From Methanomassiliicoccales archaeon (GTDB lineage Archaea; Thermoplasmatota; Thermoplasmata; Methanomassiliicoccales; UBA472): a stretch of 64,000 nt of DNA. Below, one piece after another: positions 8,956-18,035 of this stretch. Below the pieces are notes generated by a model. It searched no databases. It was not told the origin of the DNA and saw only the letters and a program-made list of their open reading frames with translations. The stretch is from NCBI GenBank assembly GCA_028682895.1, contig JAJRAK010000039.1, forward strand, positions 1 through 64,000, read 5' to 3'. The translations under genes were made by a program, and so were the position numbers. Every line of letters starts with the position of its first letter. The stretch's first letter is position 1.

Positions 8956-9615
8956 TCAGAAGCGTCCCCTCCTTTTCACTATGGCCTGCGGCGTCTCGAC
9001 GAGGGCGCGGTCCGCCTCCTCCCGGGTGAGCCCGGCGGCCAGGGCGATCTGCAGCGCCGTGGCCAGGTCGATCAGGTCGCCTGGTGCGTGCGTATCGGAA
9101 TTCACGATCATGTGGGCCCCGGCCTGCTGGGCCATGCGGGCCACGTGGCCGTTGGTCTTGCAGTGCGACCCCCTTGACGTTATCTCTAGGGCGACACCGT
9201 TGTCCCGGGCGTGCTGTGCCTCCTCCAAGGTGATGAAGCCCGGGTGTGCCAGTATGTCCACCTCAGGGTTCATGACCGCGGCCATGTTCGTTCCCTTCTC
9301 GACCGGCTCGCTGATCGTCTCACCGTGAACGACGATGATCTCGGCGCCGCACTTGCGCGCCTTGGCGACCACATCGTCTATGCGTCTGACCGGCACGTGG
9401 GTGATCTCCACCCCGCAGAGCACCTTCATGCCCCATTCCGCCGCCAGCTCCGCGTCGCGGCGCCCCTCGTCCACCACGCGCCCCACGTTGCTCAGGGAGG
9501 CATGGTCCGTGAACGCCAGCGTCTTCGTGCCCTTGACCAGGGCGCGGCGCGCCAGCTCTATCGGTAGAAGCTCCCCGTCGCTCAACAGGGTGTGGGTGTG
9601 AAGTTCTGCTCTCAT
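8956..9615 (-). CDS. PHP-domain phosphatase, candidate histidinol-phosphatase
   Basis: The 219-residue protein has the PHP metal-site motifs in order: HTHTLLSDGE, FTDHASLSNV, GVEITHVP, HGETIS, AHPGFITLEEA and NSDTHAPGD. PHP proteins hydrolyse phosphoesters with a tri-metal site. It sits between hisIE (4-base overlap) and lysC in a his operon that contains no HisN- or HisB-type phosphatase, so the inferred role is histidinol phosphate to histidinol. Family membership is clear; the substrate rests on context. Confidence 0.85.
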   Translation of the reverse strand: MRAELHTHTLLSDGELLPIELARRALVKGTKTLAFTDHASLSNVGRVVDEGRRDAELAAEWGMKVLCGVEITHVPVRRIDDVVAKARKCGAEIIVVHGETISEPVEKGTNMAAVMNPEVDILAHPGFITLEEAQHARDNGVALEITSRGSHCKTNGHVARMAQQAGAHMIVNSDTHAPGDLIDLATALQIALAAGLTREEADRALVETPQAIVKRRGRF

Positions 9616-10214
9616 TTTCTCCTCTCCGCCAGTTTCCGATAGACGTCCTCCCAGTCGATCTCCATCCCCTCGACGGCCACCATCAGGTGGTAGATGAGGT
9701 CGGCGACCTCCCAGGCCTGCTCCTTCTTTTCGTGGTTCTTCGCCGCCAACAGCACCTCGGCAGCTTCCTCCACGACCTTCTTCAGGCGCTTGTCCTCATC
9801 GGCGAAGAGCTTGCTGGTGTAGCTGCCCTCCACCGGGTTCGCCTTGCGCTCGCGGACGACGTGCAGCAGCTCGGGAAGCACGGCCATGGTCCCTTCCAGA
9901 TCGCCGTACACTACCTCATCGAAGCAGGACATGCGCTGCAGGTGGCAGGCCACCCCCGTCTGTCTCACCCTCACGAGCAACGTATCGTTGTCGCAGTCCA
10001 GCTGCATGGAGACGATGTCCTGCACGTGGCCGGACGTCTCCCCCTTCATCCACTGGGCCTGCCGGGAACGGGAATAGAAATGGGTGCGCCCGGTCTTCAG
10101 CATCTGACGGTACGCTTCCTCGTTAGCGTAGGCCATCATCAATACCTCGTTCGTCTCGTGGTCCTGCACGATCACAGGTATCAGTCCGTTGGCGTCGAAC
10201 TTAGGGCTGCTCAT
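9612..10214 (-). CDS. hisIE: Bifunctional phosphoribosyl-AMP cyclohydrolase / phosphoribosyl-ATP pyrophosphatase
   Basis: Two enzymes are fused in 200 residues. HisI, about 1-105, shows [21 protein letters not shown], the CD.D.D zinc/magnesium site (LDCDNDTLL) and a [13 protein letters not shown] segment. HisE, about 108-200, shows [29 protein letters not shown], the MazG-like pyrophosphatase helix. They carry out histidine steps 2 and 3. Many archaea keep these genes separate, so the fusion is a useful marker. It overlaps both neighbours by 4 bases. Confidence 0.96.
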   Translation of the reverse strand: MSSPKFDANGLIPVIVQDHETNEVLMMAYANEEAYRQMLKTGRTHFYSRSRQAQWMKGETSGHVQDIVSMQLDCDNDTLLVRVRQTGVACHLQRMSCFDEVVYGDLEGTMAVLPELLHVVRERKANPVEGSYTSKLFADEDKRLKKVVEEAAEVLLAAKNHEKKEQAWEVADLIYHLMVAVEGMEIDWEDVYRKLAERRK

Positions 10215-10966
10215 CTCACTTCAACTCCGTTCTCCCGAAGGTAGTCCTTGACATGGCGCACGGTGCTCTCCTTGTAATGGAATATCGAGGCTGCCAGTGC
10301 TGCTTCCGCATTGGTCTGCTTCAGCACTTCCAATATGTGCTGGGCCGAGCCGCATCCGCCCGACGCGATAACGGGTATGCCCACCGCGTCAGCGACCGCC
10401 TTGGTCATAGGGATATCATAACCGTCCTTGGTGCCGTCGGCATCCATGCTGGTGAGCAGTATCTCCCCCGCTCCCATCTCCTCCACCTTCCTGGCCCATT
10501 GGACCACGTCCAGGCCGGCGTCGTTCCGCCCGCCGTGCGTATATACGGTCCAGGAACCGCCCTTGCGCTTTCCGTCGATGGCTACGACGACGCATTGGCT
10601 GCCAAAGTCCTGGGCGCACTCGGTGATAAGGTCGGGCCGCTGCACGGCCACGGTGTTCATCGACACCTTGTCAGCTCCCGCGTTCAGCGCCTTCCGCACG
10701 TCATCCTTCTCCCGGATGCCGCCGCCCACGGTGAGCGGGACGAAGAGGCGCTTGGCCGTCTCCTGAACAATGTCCAATAAGGTGTGGCGCCCTTCGACGC
10801 TAGCGGAGATGTCCAGGTAGACTATCTCGTCCGCCCCCTGCTTCTCGTACAGCTCGGCCAGGTCCGGAGGGTATCCTACATCCTTCAGGTCGACGAACTT
10901 GATGCCCTTGACGACCTTGCCGTCCTTGACATCCAGACAGGGGATTATCCTCTTGGTGAGGCTCAT
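10211..10966 (-). CDS. hisF: Imidazole glycerol phosphate synthase, cyclase subunit
   Basis: The 251-residue TIM barrel shows [16 protein letters not shown] at the start, [32 protein letters not shown], and ASGGCGS. The two catalytic aspartates (CLDV and SMDADGT) are in place. It partners with HisH to form IGP and AICAR. Length and motifs are typical. Confidence 0.97.
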   Translation of the reverse strand: MSLTKRIIPCLDVKDGKVVKGIKFVDLKDVGYPPDLAELYEKQGADEIVYLDISASVEGRHTLLDIVQETAKRLFVPLTVGGGIREKDDVRKALNAGADKVSMNTVAVQRPDLITECAQDFGSQCVVVAIDGKRKGGSWTVYTHGGRNDAGLDVVQWARKVEEMGAGEILLTSMDADGTKDGYDIPMTKAVADAVGIPVIASGGCGSAQHILEVLKQTNAEAALAASIFHYKESTVRHVKDYLRENGVEVR

Positions 10967-11514
10967 CTGCTCTTCACCTTGGGCTTGCCCTTGGTGCTGA
11001 GCTCGCTCTGTCGCAGGCGTACCGCCGCGCGCAGCGCCCGGCCCAGGGCCTTGAAGCTGGCCTCGACTATGTGGTGACCATCGTAGCCTCTCAGCACCAC
11101 GATGTGCAACGTGATCCCGGATGACATGGCGAAGCTGCGGAAGAAGTGCGCGTACAAGGTGTCCGGGCAGTCTAGCTCCGCGTACGGCCTGTCGACGATG
11201 TCAACGGCCACTTCGACCAGCGCATCGTCCATCGGTATCAGCGCGGACGCTATGCGCTCTATCGGCGCGTCCCCCAGACATTCCCTGAACGCCTTCCCCA
11301 TGACTATGGCCACGTCCTCGATGAGGTGGTGGTCGTTGTCCCCGCTCGCCTCCACTATGAGGTCGAGGTCGGCGTAGCGGCCCATGGTCTCCACCATATG
11401 GCGCAGGAACTGGTCGTCGCACTTTACGCTGATTTTCCCGCTTCCGTCCAGGTCCATCTTGACCAGGATGTCGCTCTCGCGCGTCTCGCGTCTCAGCTCT
11501 GCCTTCCTCTCCAC
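10963..11514 (-). CDS. hisB: Imidazoleglycerol-phosphate dehydratase
   Basis: A monofunctional HisB with 183 residues: the [12 protein letters not shown] and [16 protein letters not shown] metal-binding histidine motifs are both present. There is no phosphatase domain. The ORF track starts at ATG 11541, inside hisA. GTG 11514 is better: it lies 4 bases after the hisA stop, has GGAG 8 bases upstream, and gives [12 protein letters not shown], which matches the usual IGPD start. Confidence 0.95.
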   Translation of the reverse strand: MERKAELRRETRESDILVKMDLDGSGKISVKCDDQFLRHMVETMGRYADLDLIVEASGDNDHHLIEDVAIVMGKAFRECLGDAPIERIASALIPMDDALVEVAVDIVDRPYAELDCPDTLYAHFFRSFAMSSGITLHIVVLRGYDGHHIVEASFKALGRALRAAVRLRQSELSTKGKPKVKSR

Positions 11515-11518
11515 CGGA

Positions 11519-12220
11519 TCATCTCCAGATATCGTTAGCATTCAATTTTCCAGTATAAAGTGATAATCCCACCACGGACTCCTTCACGCCCATCCCTTCC
11601 AGGAGGTCAACGTCGCTCAGGTCGGTGATGCCGCCGGACACGATGGTCAGGTGCGGGCAGTTGGACACGAAGTTGCGCACCGCATCGGCGTCAATGCCCT
11701 TGGCCTGGCCTTCCACGTCCACGTTGGTGTACAGGACCCCGGCCAGCGGCATGTCCGCAATGTCATGGAACAGCGCCTTGAGCTCCAGGCCGGAATCCTC
11801 CTTCCAGCCATGTGTCTGGACCTTACCGTTCCTCATGTCCAAGGCCAATATCATCCTCTCAGGGTGCTTATGGGCCATGGTCCTCATCCACGCCGGGTCC
11901 TTCAGTCCCTTGGTCCCGACGATGATGCGGTCCGCACCGCAGTCCAGGAAATATTCGGCGACCTCCGTGGAACGTACGCCGCCGCCGACCTGCACCGGTA
12001 CGCCGGACGCTTTTATGATCCGGCGCATGACCTGGGCGTTATGACCTTTTCCCAGCGCCGAGTCCAGGTCGACCAGGTGCAGGCGCTTGGCGCCCTTCAT
12101 CTCCCAGTCCTTGGCCACGGTCAGCGGGTCCGGCAGGACGACCTGCTCCGTCCCGGGCACGCCGCCCACCAGCTGCACCACCTTGTGGTCCAGGATGTCG
12201 ACGGCCGGTATGATCATCAT
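11519..12220 (-). CDS. hisA: ProFAR isomerase
   Basis: The 233-residue TIM barrel starts MMIIPAVDILDHKVVQL, with HLVDLDSALG, GGGVRS and SGGITDLSDV. It isomerises ProFAR to PRFAR in step 4 of histidine synthesis. The ORF track's 124 leading residues read through hisH and are not real; ATG 12220 overlaps the hisH stop as ATGA, the standard coupling in this operon. Aspartates of the AVD and NVDVEG motifs are the expected acid/base pair. Confidence 0.96.
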   Translation of the reverse strand: MMIIPAVDILDHKVVQLVGGVPGTEQVVLPDPLTVAKDWEMKGAKRLHLVDLDSALGKGHNAQVMRRIIKASGVPVQVGGGVRSTEVAEYFLDCGADRIIVGTKGLKDPAWMRTMAHKHPERMILALDMRNGKVQTHGWKEDSGLELKALFHDIADMPLAGVLYTNVDVEGQAKGIDADAVRNFVSNCPHLTIVSGGITDLSDVDLLEGMGVKESVVGLSLYTGKLNANDIWR

Positions 12221-12816
12221 TTGTTCTCCTCCGCGAACTTGACGAAGTTGCCCAGAAACTCCAATCCTATGTTGGAGCTCTTCTCCGGGTGGAACTGCGT
12301 ACCGTAGGTGTTGCCCTTGTGGAAGAGCGTGGGTATCTCCCCGTAGTATTCGGTGTGTCCCACGTCCGAATAGTCTTCCGGGGCGCCATGATATGAATGG
12401 GCGAAATAGAAGTACGGGTCGCTCATGCGGTCCATGATACGGTCCGACGACCGTACCAGGTTCCATCCCATGTGCGGGATGCGCGGGGCCTTCATCCTGA
12501 CGACCTTTCCCTGCAAGTATCCCAGTCCCGGGCCGTTGCCCTCCTCGCTCCCCTGGAACATCATCTGCATTCCGATGCATATTCCCAGGCATGGTACCCC
12601 GTCGCTCAGGCGGGCGACTATCTCATCTCGGAAAGGCAGCAATCTCTCCACGGACTTGTCGAAGGCGCCCACGCCCGGTAGCACGATGCATTCAGCGTCC
12701 TTCAGCAACGACATGTCGTCAACGATGTTCACCGTAGCACCGCAAAGCTCCAGCGCCTTGCGTATGCTGTGCAGGTTGCCCACACCGTAATCGGCCATGG
12801 TGATGTTCAGTGGCAT
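12217..12816 (-). CDS. hisH: Imidazole glycerol phosphate synthase, glutaminase subunit
   Basis: Class I glutamine amidotransferase, 199 residues, with DYGVGNLHS at the start, LPGVGAFDKS (oxyanion region), the nucleophile motif CLGICIGMQMMF, and QFHPEKSS holding the catalytic His and Glu. It supplies ammonia to HisF. It overlaps hisC by 10 bases and hisA by 4. Confidence 0.96.
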   Translation of the reverse strand: MPLNITMADYGVGNLHSIRKALELCGATVNIVDDMSLLKDAECIVLPGVGAFDKSVERLLPFRDEIVARLSDGVPCLGICIGMQMMFQGSEEGNGPGLGYLQGKVVRMKAPRIPHMGWNLVRSSDRIMDRMSDPYFYFAHSYHGAPEDYSDVGHTEYYGEIPTLFHKGNTYGTQFHPEKSSNIGLEFLGNFVKFAEENK

Positions 12817-13859
12817 TCGGCCATGACCTCCTTCATCTTGGCCAGGAGGGTGGAGTTCATCTCCCTGGTGCCTATGGTCGTACGGGCGCAGTTCTCCAGC
12901 TTCCTTATCCTGCCGAAGTCGCGGATGAGCACGCCCTTCTTGGACAGCTCTCTGGTAAGCTGGTCCGACGGAATGGTGGGGCGGAACATGAGGAAGTTAG
13001 CCTCGGAAGGGAACGTCTGGAAGCCCAGGTCATCGAGCCCTTTTTGCAGGAACGGTCTCTCCTCGTTGACCACCTTGACGCTCCTTTCCAGGAAGGCGCG
13101 GTCCTTCAGGGCGGCCATTGCGACCCTCTCGCCGATCATGTTCAGCGAATAGGGGATCTTCACCTTCTGCATGGCCGAGGCCATCTCCAGGCCCGCGGCC
13201 ATGTAGCCGATTCGCATCCCTGCCAGCCCGTAGGCTTTGGAGAACGTCCTGGTGACGATGAGATTGTCGTACTTTTCGACGAGCGGAAGGAACGACTTTC
13301 CGGTATACTCCCCGTAGGCCTCGTCCACCACAACCGGGCGATCGCATCCCTCGATCAGCGCCTTGACATCGTCCATCTTGAACGTGTTGGCGGTAGGGTT
13401 GTTCGGGGTGCAGATGAGCACGAGCTTCCCCTTGGTGGAGTTAATCTTATCGACGTCCAGTTGGAAATCGTCCTTCAGGTCGACCGTCTGTGTGCGGCCG
13501 CCGTTGATCTTCACGAAGAACGAGTGCAGCACGTATGCGGGGTGTGCGGTTATGACCGTCTCGCCCGGTTCCATGAAGGTCTTCATGATTATGTCCAAAG
13601 CCTCGTCCGAACCGTTCCCGACCACGAAGTTATCGTCCTTCAGGTGATACAGGTCAGCGAGCGATCGTCTCAGCTCGTTGCCGTAAGTGCTCGGGTACTG
13701 TCCCACGTCCAACGTGACGCATTCTCTCAGCGCCTTCATTCCCGCAGGGTTGGCGCCCAGGGCGTTGGTGCTGGTGTCCATGCGCAGCTTACTGCCTACG
13801 TCAGGATTGTAATACAGCTCTAGGTCGCGGCAGGTGCTTCTTATCCAGTTCTTGTCCAT
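12807..13859 (-). CDS. hisC: Histidinol-phosphate aminotransferase
   Basis: A 350-residue PLP aminotransferase of fold type I. Visible motifs are NALGANPAGMKAL, VGNGSDEALD, CTPNNPTAN (PLP-contacting Asn), VVDEAYGEY, and RTFSKAYGLAGMRIGY with the Schiff-base lysine. It converts imidazole acetol phosphate to histidinol phosphate, and may also act on aromatic keto acids. It follows hisG by 9 bases. Confidence 0.95.
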   Translation of the reverse strand: MDKNWIRSTCRDLELYYNPDVGSKLRMDTSTNALGANPAGMKALRECVTLDVGQYPSTYGNELRRSLADLYHLKDDNFVVGNGSDEALDIIMKTFMEPGETVITAHPAYVLHSFFVKINGGRTQTVDLKDDFQLDVDKINSTKGKLVLICTPNNPTANTFKMDDVKALIEGCDRPVVVDEAYGEYTGKSFLPLVEKYDNLIVTRTFSKAYGLAGMRIGYMAAGLEMASAMQKVKIPYSLNMIGERVAMAALKDRAFLERSVKVVNEERPFLQKGLDDLGFQTFPSEANFLMFRPTIPSDQLTRELSKKGVLIRDFGRIRKLENCARTTIGTREMNSTLLAKMKEVMAECH

Positions 13860-13868
13860 GGAAGCACC

Positions 13869-14732
13869 TCAGGGGACCATGCGGTCGATGGGCACCAATA
13901 ATATGCCGGTGGCCCCCATCCGCTTGAGCTTGTTGATAGCGTCGAAAGCATCAGACTTGCTGATGACGACATGAACGGCCACGACATCGTCCCGGCCGAT
14001 GATGTTCATGATGGTCGGCCCGGCTATTCCTGGGAAGGTCCTCTTGACCTCGTCCAGCGATGATTTAGGCACGTCGGCCATGAGATACTTCTTGTTCTCG
14101 GCCTCGGTCACGCTCAGCATGGCGGAGATGATCTCCTGCACCTGCTGCTCGTGGCTATCGTACGCCTTCCGGTTCGCGATGACGACCGCCTGCGATTCGG
14201 CTATTACCGCCAGCTCCTTCAGGTGGTTCATCTTCAAGGTGGAGCCGCTCGATACCAGGTCCACGATGATGTCGGCCACGCCCAGGTGCGGCGTGATCTC
14301 CGCCGCCCCGGCTATGGACGCGATCTCGACCTTCTTTCCAAGCTTCTCGAAGTACTTGCGCGTCATGTTGGGGAAGGACGTGGCCACGACAAGTCCGTCC
14401 GGCAGGTCCTCCGGTCGGCTGACGTCCATGTTCTCGGGCACGGCCACGGAGAGGCGGCAGCGCCCGAAGTTGAGCTCGTACGGAATGACGACGTCCAGTC
14501 CGGACTCCAGAACAAGGTCCAGTCCGGTGATGCCCACGTCCACCGCTCCCTTATGCACGAACTTCACGATGTCCTGGGCCCTGAGGAACATCACTGCCAG
14601 GTCCTGGCGTTTGACGTTTGCGTAGAGCCTACGCTCGTCCCCGTTCTCGATCTCTAACCCGGCCAGCTTGAGTATCTCGATGGACCTCTCGCTCAGCCTT
14701 CCTTTATTGGGTATGGCCAGCCTGAGTGTCAT
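13869..14732 (-). CDS. hisG: ATP phosphoribosyltransferase, long form
   Basis: First enzyme of histidine synthesis. The 287 residues match the long HisG: LAIPNKGRLSERSIEIL at the start, GITGLDLVLESG, ATSFPNMTRKYFEK, and the P-loop-like DLVSSGSTLK. The last about 75 residues form the ACT-like HisG_C domain that binds histidine for feedback control. It is the first gene of the minus-strand his operon. hisD is not in the window. Confidence 0.96.
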   Translation of the reverse strand: MTLRLAIPNKGRLSERSIEILKLAGLEIENGDERRLYANVKRQDLAVMFLRAQDIVKFVHKGAVDVGITGLDLVLESGLDVVIPYELNFGRCRLSVAVPENMDVSRPEDLPDGLVVATSFPNMTRKYFEKLGKKVEIASIAGAAEITPHLGVADIIVDLVSSGSTLKMNHLKELAVIAESQAVVIANRKAYDSHEQQVQEIISAMLSVTEAENKKYLMADVPKSSLDEVKRTFPGIAGPTIMNIIGRDDVVAVHVVISKSDAFDAINKLKRMGATGILLVPIDRMVP

Positions 14733-14773
14733 GGTATAGCCCTTGGCGACAACCCATCAATGGACAAATGCTA

Positions 14774-14781
14774 CTTATATC
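14774..14781 (-). promoter_or_regulatory. TATA box of the his operon
   Basis: Read on the minus strand this is gatataag, an archaeal TATA box about 42-49 bases before the hisG ATG. That places the transcript start roughly 20 bases ahead of the gene. No other strong promoter was seen inside the operon, whose genes overlap or abut. Confidence 0.55.
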
Positions 14782-14878
14782 TACTGACAGTCTGGTCACA
14801 TACGCGCGCCTGAACTGGGCATTATGGCAGGTGTTGTGAAAATGAGCGGTCACTATGGACCAGTGCTTTCAGTAATAA

Positions 14879-14887
14879 TTATAAAAT
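14879..14887 (+). promoter_or_regulatory. TATA box of the methyltransferase gene
   Basis: ttataaaat lies 25-33 bases before ATG 14912, so the transcript is probably leaderless or nearly so. Confidence 0.5.
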
Positions 14888-14911
14888 AATCGTATTATCA
14901 ATCGGCACAGC

Positions 14912-15757
14912 ATGTCAAAAGGCTCCGGCCCTCTCATGGATTGGGAATCGGCACTGGCCCGTTCGCCGTACCGGACCTTGCCAGTTGACAGTTCGCGCAT
15001 CGTCCGTCATTGGGACAACATTTCGTCCAGGTACGATTGCGAATCGGTAGATCTCATCGATGAGCAAATGTGGGGGATATTGGTCGAGGAAGGACTGGTG
15101 CCGCGCAACGGAAATGTCCTGGACATAGGGTGCGGGACCGGTAACATAACGCGATCGTTCGCTTCGGCAGGGGCGAGCGTCCTGGGATTGGACATATCCC
15201 CCGGAATGCTCTCCATCGCCCGCAGGAAATGCTCGAACGCGTCCCAGGTGAAGCTGACATGCCAGGACTGGCATGATTTCAACGCCGGTGCCGATTACGA
15301 CCTGGTGTTCTCCTCCTTCTGCCCGGCGGTCGACGACATCTCGTCGATCCGCAAGATGGAGTCGATGAGCCGCGGGCGGTGCTGCCTCGTCTCACTGAGC
15401 GGCCCCTCGGGAGACAGGCTGGTACTGGAACTTCTGGGCGAGATAGGGCATCCCGGGCTTTCCCTTGATGGGTACGACCCTTCATATCCGTTCTTCGCCC
15501 TGGATGAGCTGGGACGTCGGCCGGTCCTGAAAAGCTTCAGCATATGCCAGGAATCGGTGGTCTCCGCAGATGACATGATCGACCATCTGATATCCTGCAT
15601 AGACCTTTTCCAGGACATCACCCCGGCGGTGCGGGGCACCATCGAGGAGAAGGTGCATCTGAGGGCGGACGACGGTCATCTCACGCTCATGGACCTTCGG
15701 ACGATCAGCGTCCTTCACTGGCGCTCCGCCATGGCCTCTAGTACTGCACCTTGGTGA
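14912..15757 (+). CDS. SAM-dependent class I methyltransferase, substrate unknown
   Basis: The 281-residue protein has motif I VLDIGCGTGNITRSFA at about residue 70, followed by GLDISPGMLSIARRK (acidic ribose-binding loop) and a FSSFCPA motif IV segment. This is the methyltransferase type 11 fold. Nothing in the C-terminal half identifies the substrate. It overlaps the end of the convergent UPF0280 gene by 20 bases and stands as a single gene between the two large biosynthetic operons. Confidence 0.85.
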   Translation: MSKGSGPLMDWESALARSPYRTLPVDSSRIVRHWDNISSRYDCESVDLIDEQMWGILVEEGLVPRNGNVLDIGCGTGNITRSFASAGASVLGLDISPGMLSIARRKCSNASQVKLTCQDWHDFNAGADYDLVFSSFCPAVDDISSIRKMESMSRGRCCLVSLSGPSGDRLVLELLGEIGHPGLSLDGYDPSYPFFALDELGRRPVLKSFSICQESVVSADDMIDHLISCIDLFQDITPAVRGTIEEKVHLRADDGHLTLMDLRTISVLHWRSAMASSTAPW

Positions 15758-16457
15758 TCCGTTCCTTGGGAACATCGCACCTGACCAGTTTCGGCACCCG
15801 GCCGGCCATCCCGATCCTTCCGTTCACCATCACCAGCACCCCCAGCACGCCCTTGGTCCCAAGCACTTCGTGCAGCGCCCGCTCGATGGTACCCTCCTCA
15901 TCGTCCACCACCAGGTTCCCCAGTCTGGTGGCGCAGGCGTCGGCCAAGGCCACGTCGCGTGATATCACCAAGGCCACATCGGCCTTCCCGAACGAGATGG
16001 AAGGGCCGATGGTGCCGGAGGAGGTGCATATGCCTAAAATTCCCCCGGAGGGCGGCACGTCCAGCGCCATCCCCTCGGTCTGCTCCACCCCCGAGTAGAT
16101 GCCGACAGTGGTGTTCTTGGACGTGCACATCGCTATGTCCCCACCATTGTCCACGATGCAATGGGTGCATCCTTCCTCGGTCATTCGCATGACCGCCTGT
16201 TCGGCTATGGCGCCGGCGACCGCGGCCATCGGTCCCACGTTCGCCTTTTCCGATGCCAGGCACATCCGCCGCACCACATCGGCCATGCCGTCGCGCGCCG
16301 CGTAAGGTTCGAACGTCGTCTGGAAGAACGGGTCGGCGGCGATGAAAGATTCTATCTCGCGTCGGGCGTCCAGCACCGCCCTCTCGGCTATGGGAAGAAA
16401 AGGCTCGGGCGCCTCGATGGTCAGGGCGCTCTCGCGGTATTCGAAATGCTTCCTCAT
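15738..16457 (-). CDS. UPF0280 / COG2122 ApbE-like protein, homocysteine biosynthesis
   Basis: The 239-residue protein has CIVDNGGDIAMCTS and SGTIGPSISFGKADVALV segments and the overall shape of COG2122 proteins, which resemble ApbE. This family was linked genetically with COG1900 and the NIL-ferredoxin in the methanogen pathway from aspartate semialdehyde and sulfide to homocysteine. The ORF track's extra N-terminus reads through the ferredoxin gene; ATG 16457 overlaps that gene's stop by 4 bases. It is the last gene of the aromatic/homocysteine operon. Confidence 0.88.
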   Translation of the reverse strand: MRKHFEYRESALTIEAPEPFLPIAERAVLDARREIESFIAADPFFQTTFEPYAARDGMADVVRRMCLASEKANVGPMAAVAGAIAEQAVMRMTEEGCTHCIVDNGGDIAMCTSKNTTVGIYSGVEQTEGMALDVPPSGGILGICTSSGTIGPSISFGKADVALVISRDVALADACATRLGNLVVDDEEGTIERALHEVLGTKGVLGVLVMVNGRIGMAGRVPKLVRCDVPKERITKVQY

Positions 16458-16858
16458 ATTCGGAATTTCATGGCCCCGGGCGGACAGGCGTCTATGCACA
16501 TGCCGCAGGCGATGCACTTCTCCGGGTCGTAACGCACCATCCAGGTAGGCCTCTCCATCGTCAGCGCCTCCACCGGGCAGATGGATATGCATACGCCGCA
16601 ATGGGTGCAGCGCTCCTCGTTCTTCTCGACGTAGTTCGCCAGCTCCTGTACGTCCACCTTGCACTCGTTGAGGTACTTGGCGGCGTCCTTGATGTTGGAC
16701 GCCTTGCCGTCGACCTCCATGAGCAGGCGCCCGCCCAGCTCCTTGACCTCGGCCCTGAGGATGTTGATCTTCAGGTCGTAGTCCTTCACCAGACGGTAGA
16801 CGATGGCCTCGTTGACCAGCTCCGGGCTGAATCCAAGCATGAACTTCTTCTTGGCCAT
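16454..16858 (-). CDS. NIL-domain 4Fe-4S ferredoxin, homocysteine biosynthesis
   Basis: Residues 1-75 form a NIL (ACT-like) domain. The rest is a two-cluster ferredoxin with CTHCGVCISICPVEA and CIACGMCIDACPPGA. The fused NIL-Fd form next to a COG1900 protein is the known partner that supplies electrons, and perhaps sulfur, for making homocysteine from aspartate semialdehyde (MA1822 type in Methanosarcina). At 134 residues it has the usual length. Its start shares a base with the upstream gene's stop. Confidence 0.93.
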   Translation of the reverse strand: MAKKKFMLGFSPELVNEAIVYRLVKDYDLKINILRAEVKELGGRLLMEVDGKASNIKDAAKYLNECKVDVQELANYVEKNEERCTHCGVCISICPVEALTMERPTWMVRYDPEKCIACGMCIDACPPGAMKFRI

Positions 16859-18024
16859 CAGATGGCATCCTCCTTGGAACGCACCTCAAGGGTGCCCTGG
16901 CTGCGGTCCTGCGGTAACGGGGCCACAGGTTCTGTCAGAGTGAACTCGCCGTTCTCGATGCGCTCAGAGAGCACCTCGGCGATCTGCCTTGCTTTCAAAT
17001 AGCTCGATAGGGAGGAGGTTCGCACCTCCTTGCCGAACAGTTCGATGCGCCCGGAACGGAGCTCCGCGTAGGACACCTGCTTGATCGGACGACGGTTTCG
17101 AGATTGAACGGAATAGTCGACCACGGGGGCGAACAGATGCTCGTCGCTGACGGAGACGGCCTTCATCATGTCCTCGTCCAGTATCGGTATCGGGATACCG
17201 ATCCCCAGTGCCAGGGTGGTGCCGTACCCGTGAAGGTAGAGGGCCCTCACGAAATCGGGCGACATGTCGCGCATGTCCCCGATGGTCGCTAGGTTGCGCG
17301 CCGCGCCCATGGGCACGCCGAACGACGTCTCCACGTTAGTACGGAACTGAGTGCCCTCCCACGCCACGTAACCGGTCGCACCTCCCAGGAATATCCTGGT
17401 GCCGATGCCGATGGTCCTCATGGTGGGGTCGTTCAGCAAAGGCGATAGCTGTCCGGCGCTGGAATAGGTCACGTTGCCGTAGCTCGGTAAAAGCTTTCCC
17501 ATGTACGTGAACAGCGTCCTCTCGGACGAGTTCGTGCCCGCCGCATAGTTCTGATAGGCGTTGCGCGGGTTGAAAAGATAGGCCTGGTTCATGCTGTTGA
17601 GCGACACATAGGTATCGATGTCCTTGCGCGGATAGCAGTCCGTGCCGTTCGAGGTGGCCTTCAGCCTGACAGGCTTTCCGGCTATGAGATCCTCGATGAC
17701 GTGCGCCCCGCCGTACTCGCTGTGGTCGCCCTGCTTGAGCTCTGTTGCGCCGATATAAGCGTCCACCGCTGCTATTCCAGCATACGCCGGGACATCGTTC
17801 AGCGTCACCCGTTGCATGCGGATCGGCGGCTCGGAGTGGCCGAAGTTAAGGAAAGCACCGGAGGAGCACATGGCGCCGAAGGTACCTGTCGTTACCACGT
17901 CCACTTCCTTGGCGGCGCGCTCCACGCCCTCGCTCTGGACATATGGTATGACCTCCTCAGCGGTCATCACCACTACGTCCCCGTCCTTGATCCTCTGGTT
18001 GATCTCCGCGACCGTCCGCTTCAT
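16858..18024 (-). CDS. COG1900 homocysteine biosynthesis protein (aspartate-semialdehyde sulfur insertion)
   Basis: The 388-residue protein starts with KRTVAEINQRIKDGDVVVMTAEE and has GAMCSSGAFLNFGHSEPPIRM and GTDCYPRKDIDTYVSL, the conserved cysteine regions of the COG1900 (HcyBio, DUF39) family. MA1821 of Methanosarcina, of this family, is needed to turn aspartate semialdehyde and sulfide into homocysteine. Lying 11 bases after the gene for aspartate-semialdehyde dehydrogenase, it sits directly behind the source of its substrate. Confidence 0.93.
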   Translation of the reverse strand: MKRTVAEINQRIKDGDVVVMTAEEVIPYVQSEGVERAAKEVDVVTTGTFGAMCSSGAFLNFGHSEPPIRMQRVTLNDVPAYAGIAAVDAYIGATELKQGDHSEYGGAHVIEDLIAGKPVRLKATSNGTDCYPRKDIDTYVSLNSMNQAYLFNPRNAYQNYAAGTNSSERTLFTYMGKLLPSYGNVTYSSAGQLSPLLNDPTMRTIGIGTRIFLGGATGYVAWEGTQFRTNVETSFGVPMGAARNLATIGDMRDMSPDFVRALYLHGYGTTLALGIGIPIPILDEDMMKAVSVSDEHLFAPVVDYSVQSRNRRPIKQVSYAELRSGRIELFGKEVRTSSLSSYLKARQIAEVLSERIENGEFTLTEPVAPLPQDRSQGTLEVRSKEDAI

Positions 18025-18035
18025 CCGGCACCCCC

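Noticed and set aside
12810-13823. 337-codon plus-strand ORF opposite hisC
   Set aside because: Mirror of hisC; no protein-like motifs and no ribosome binding site.
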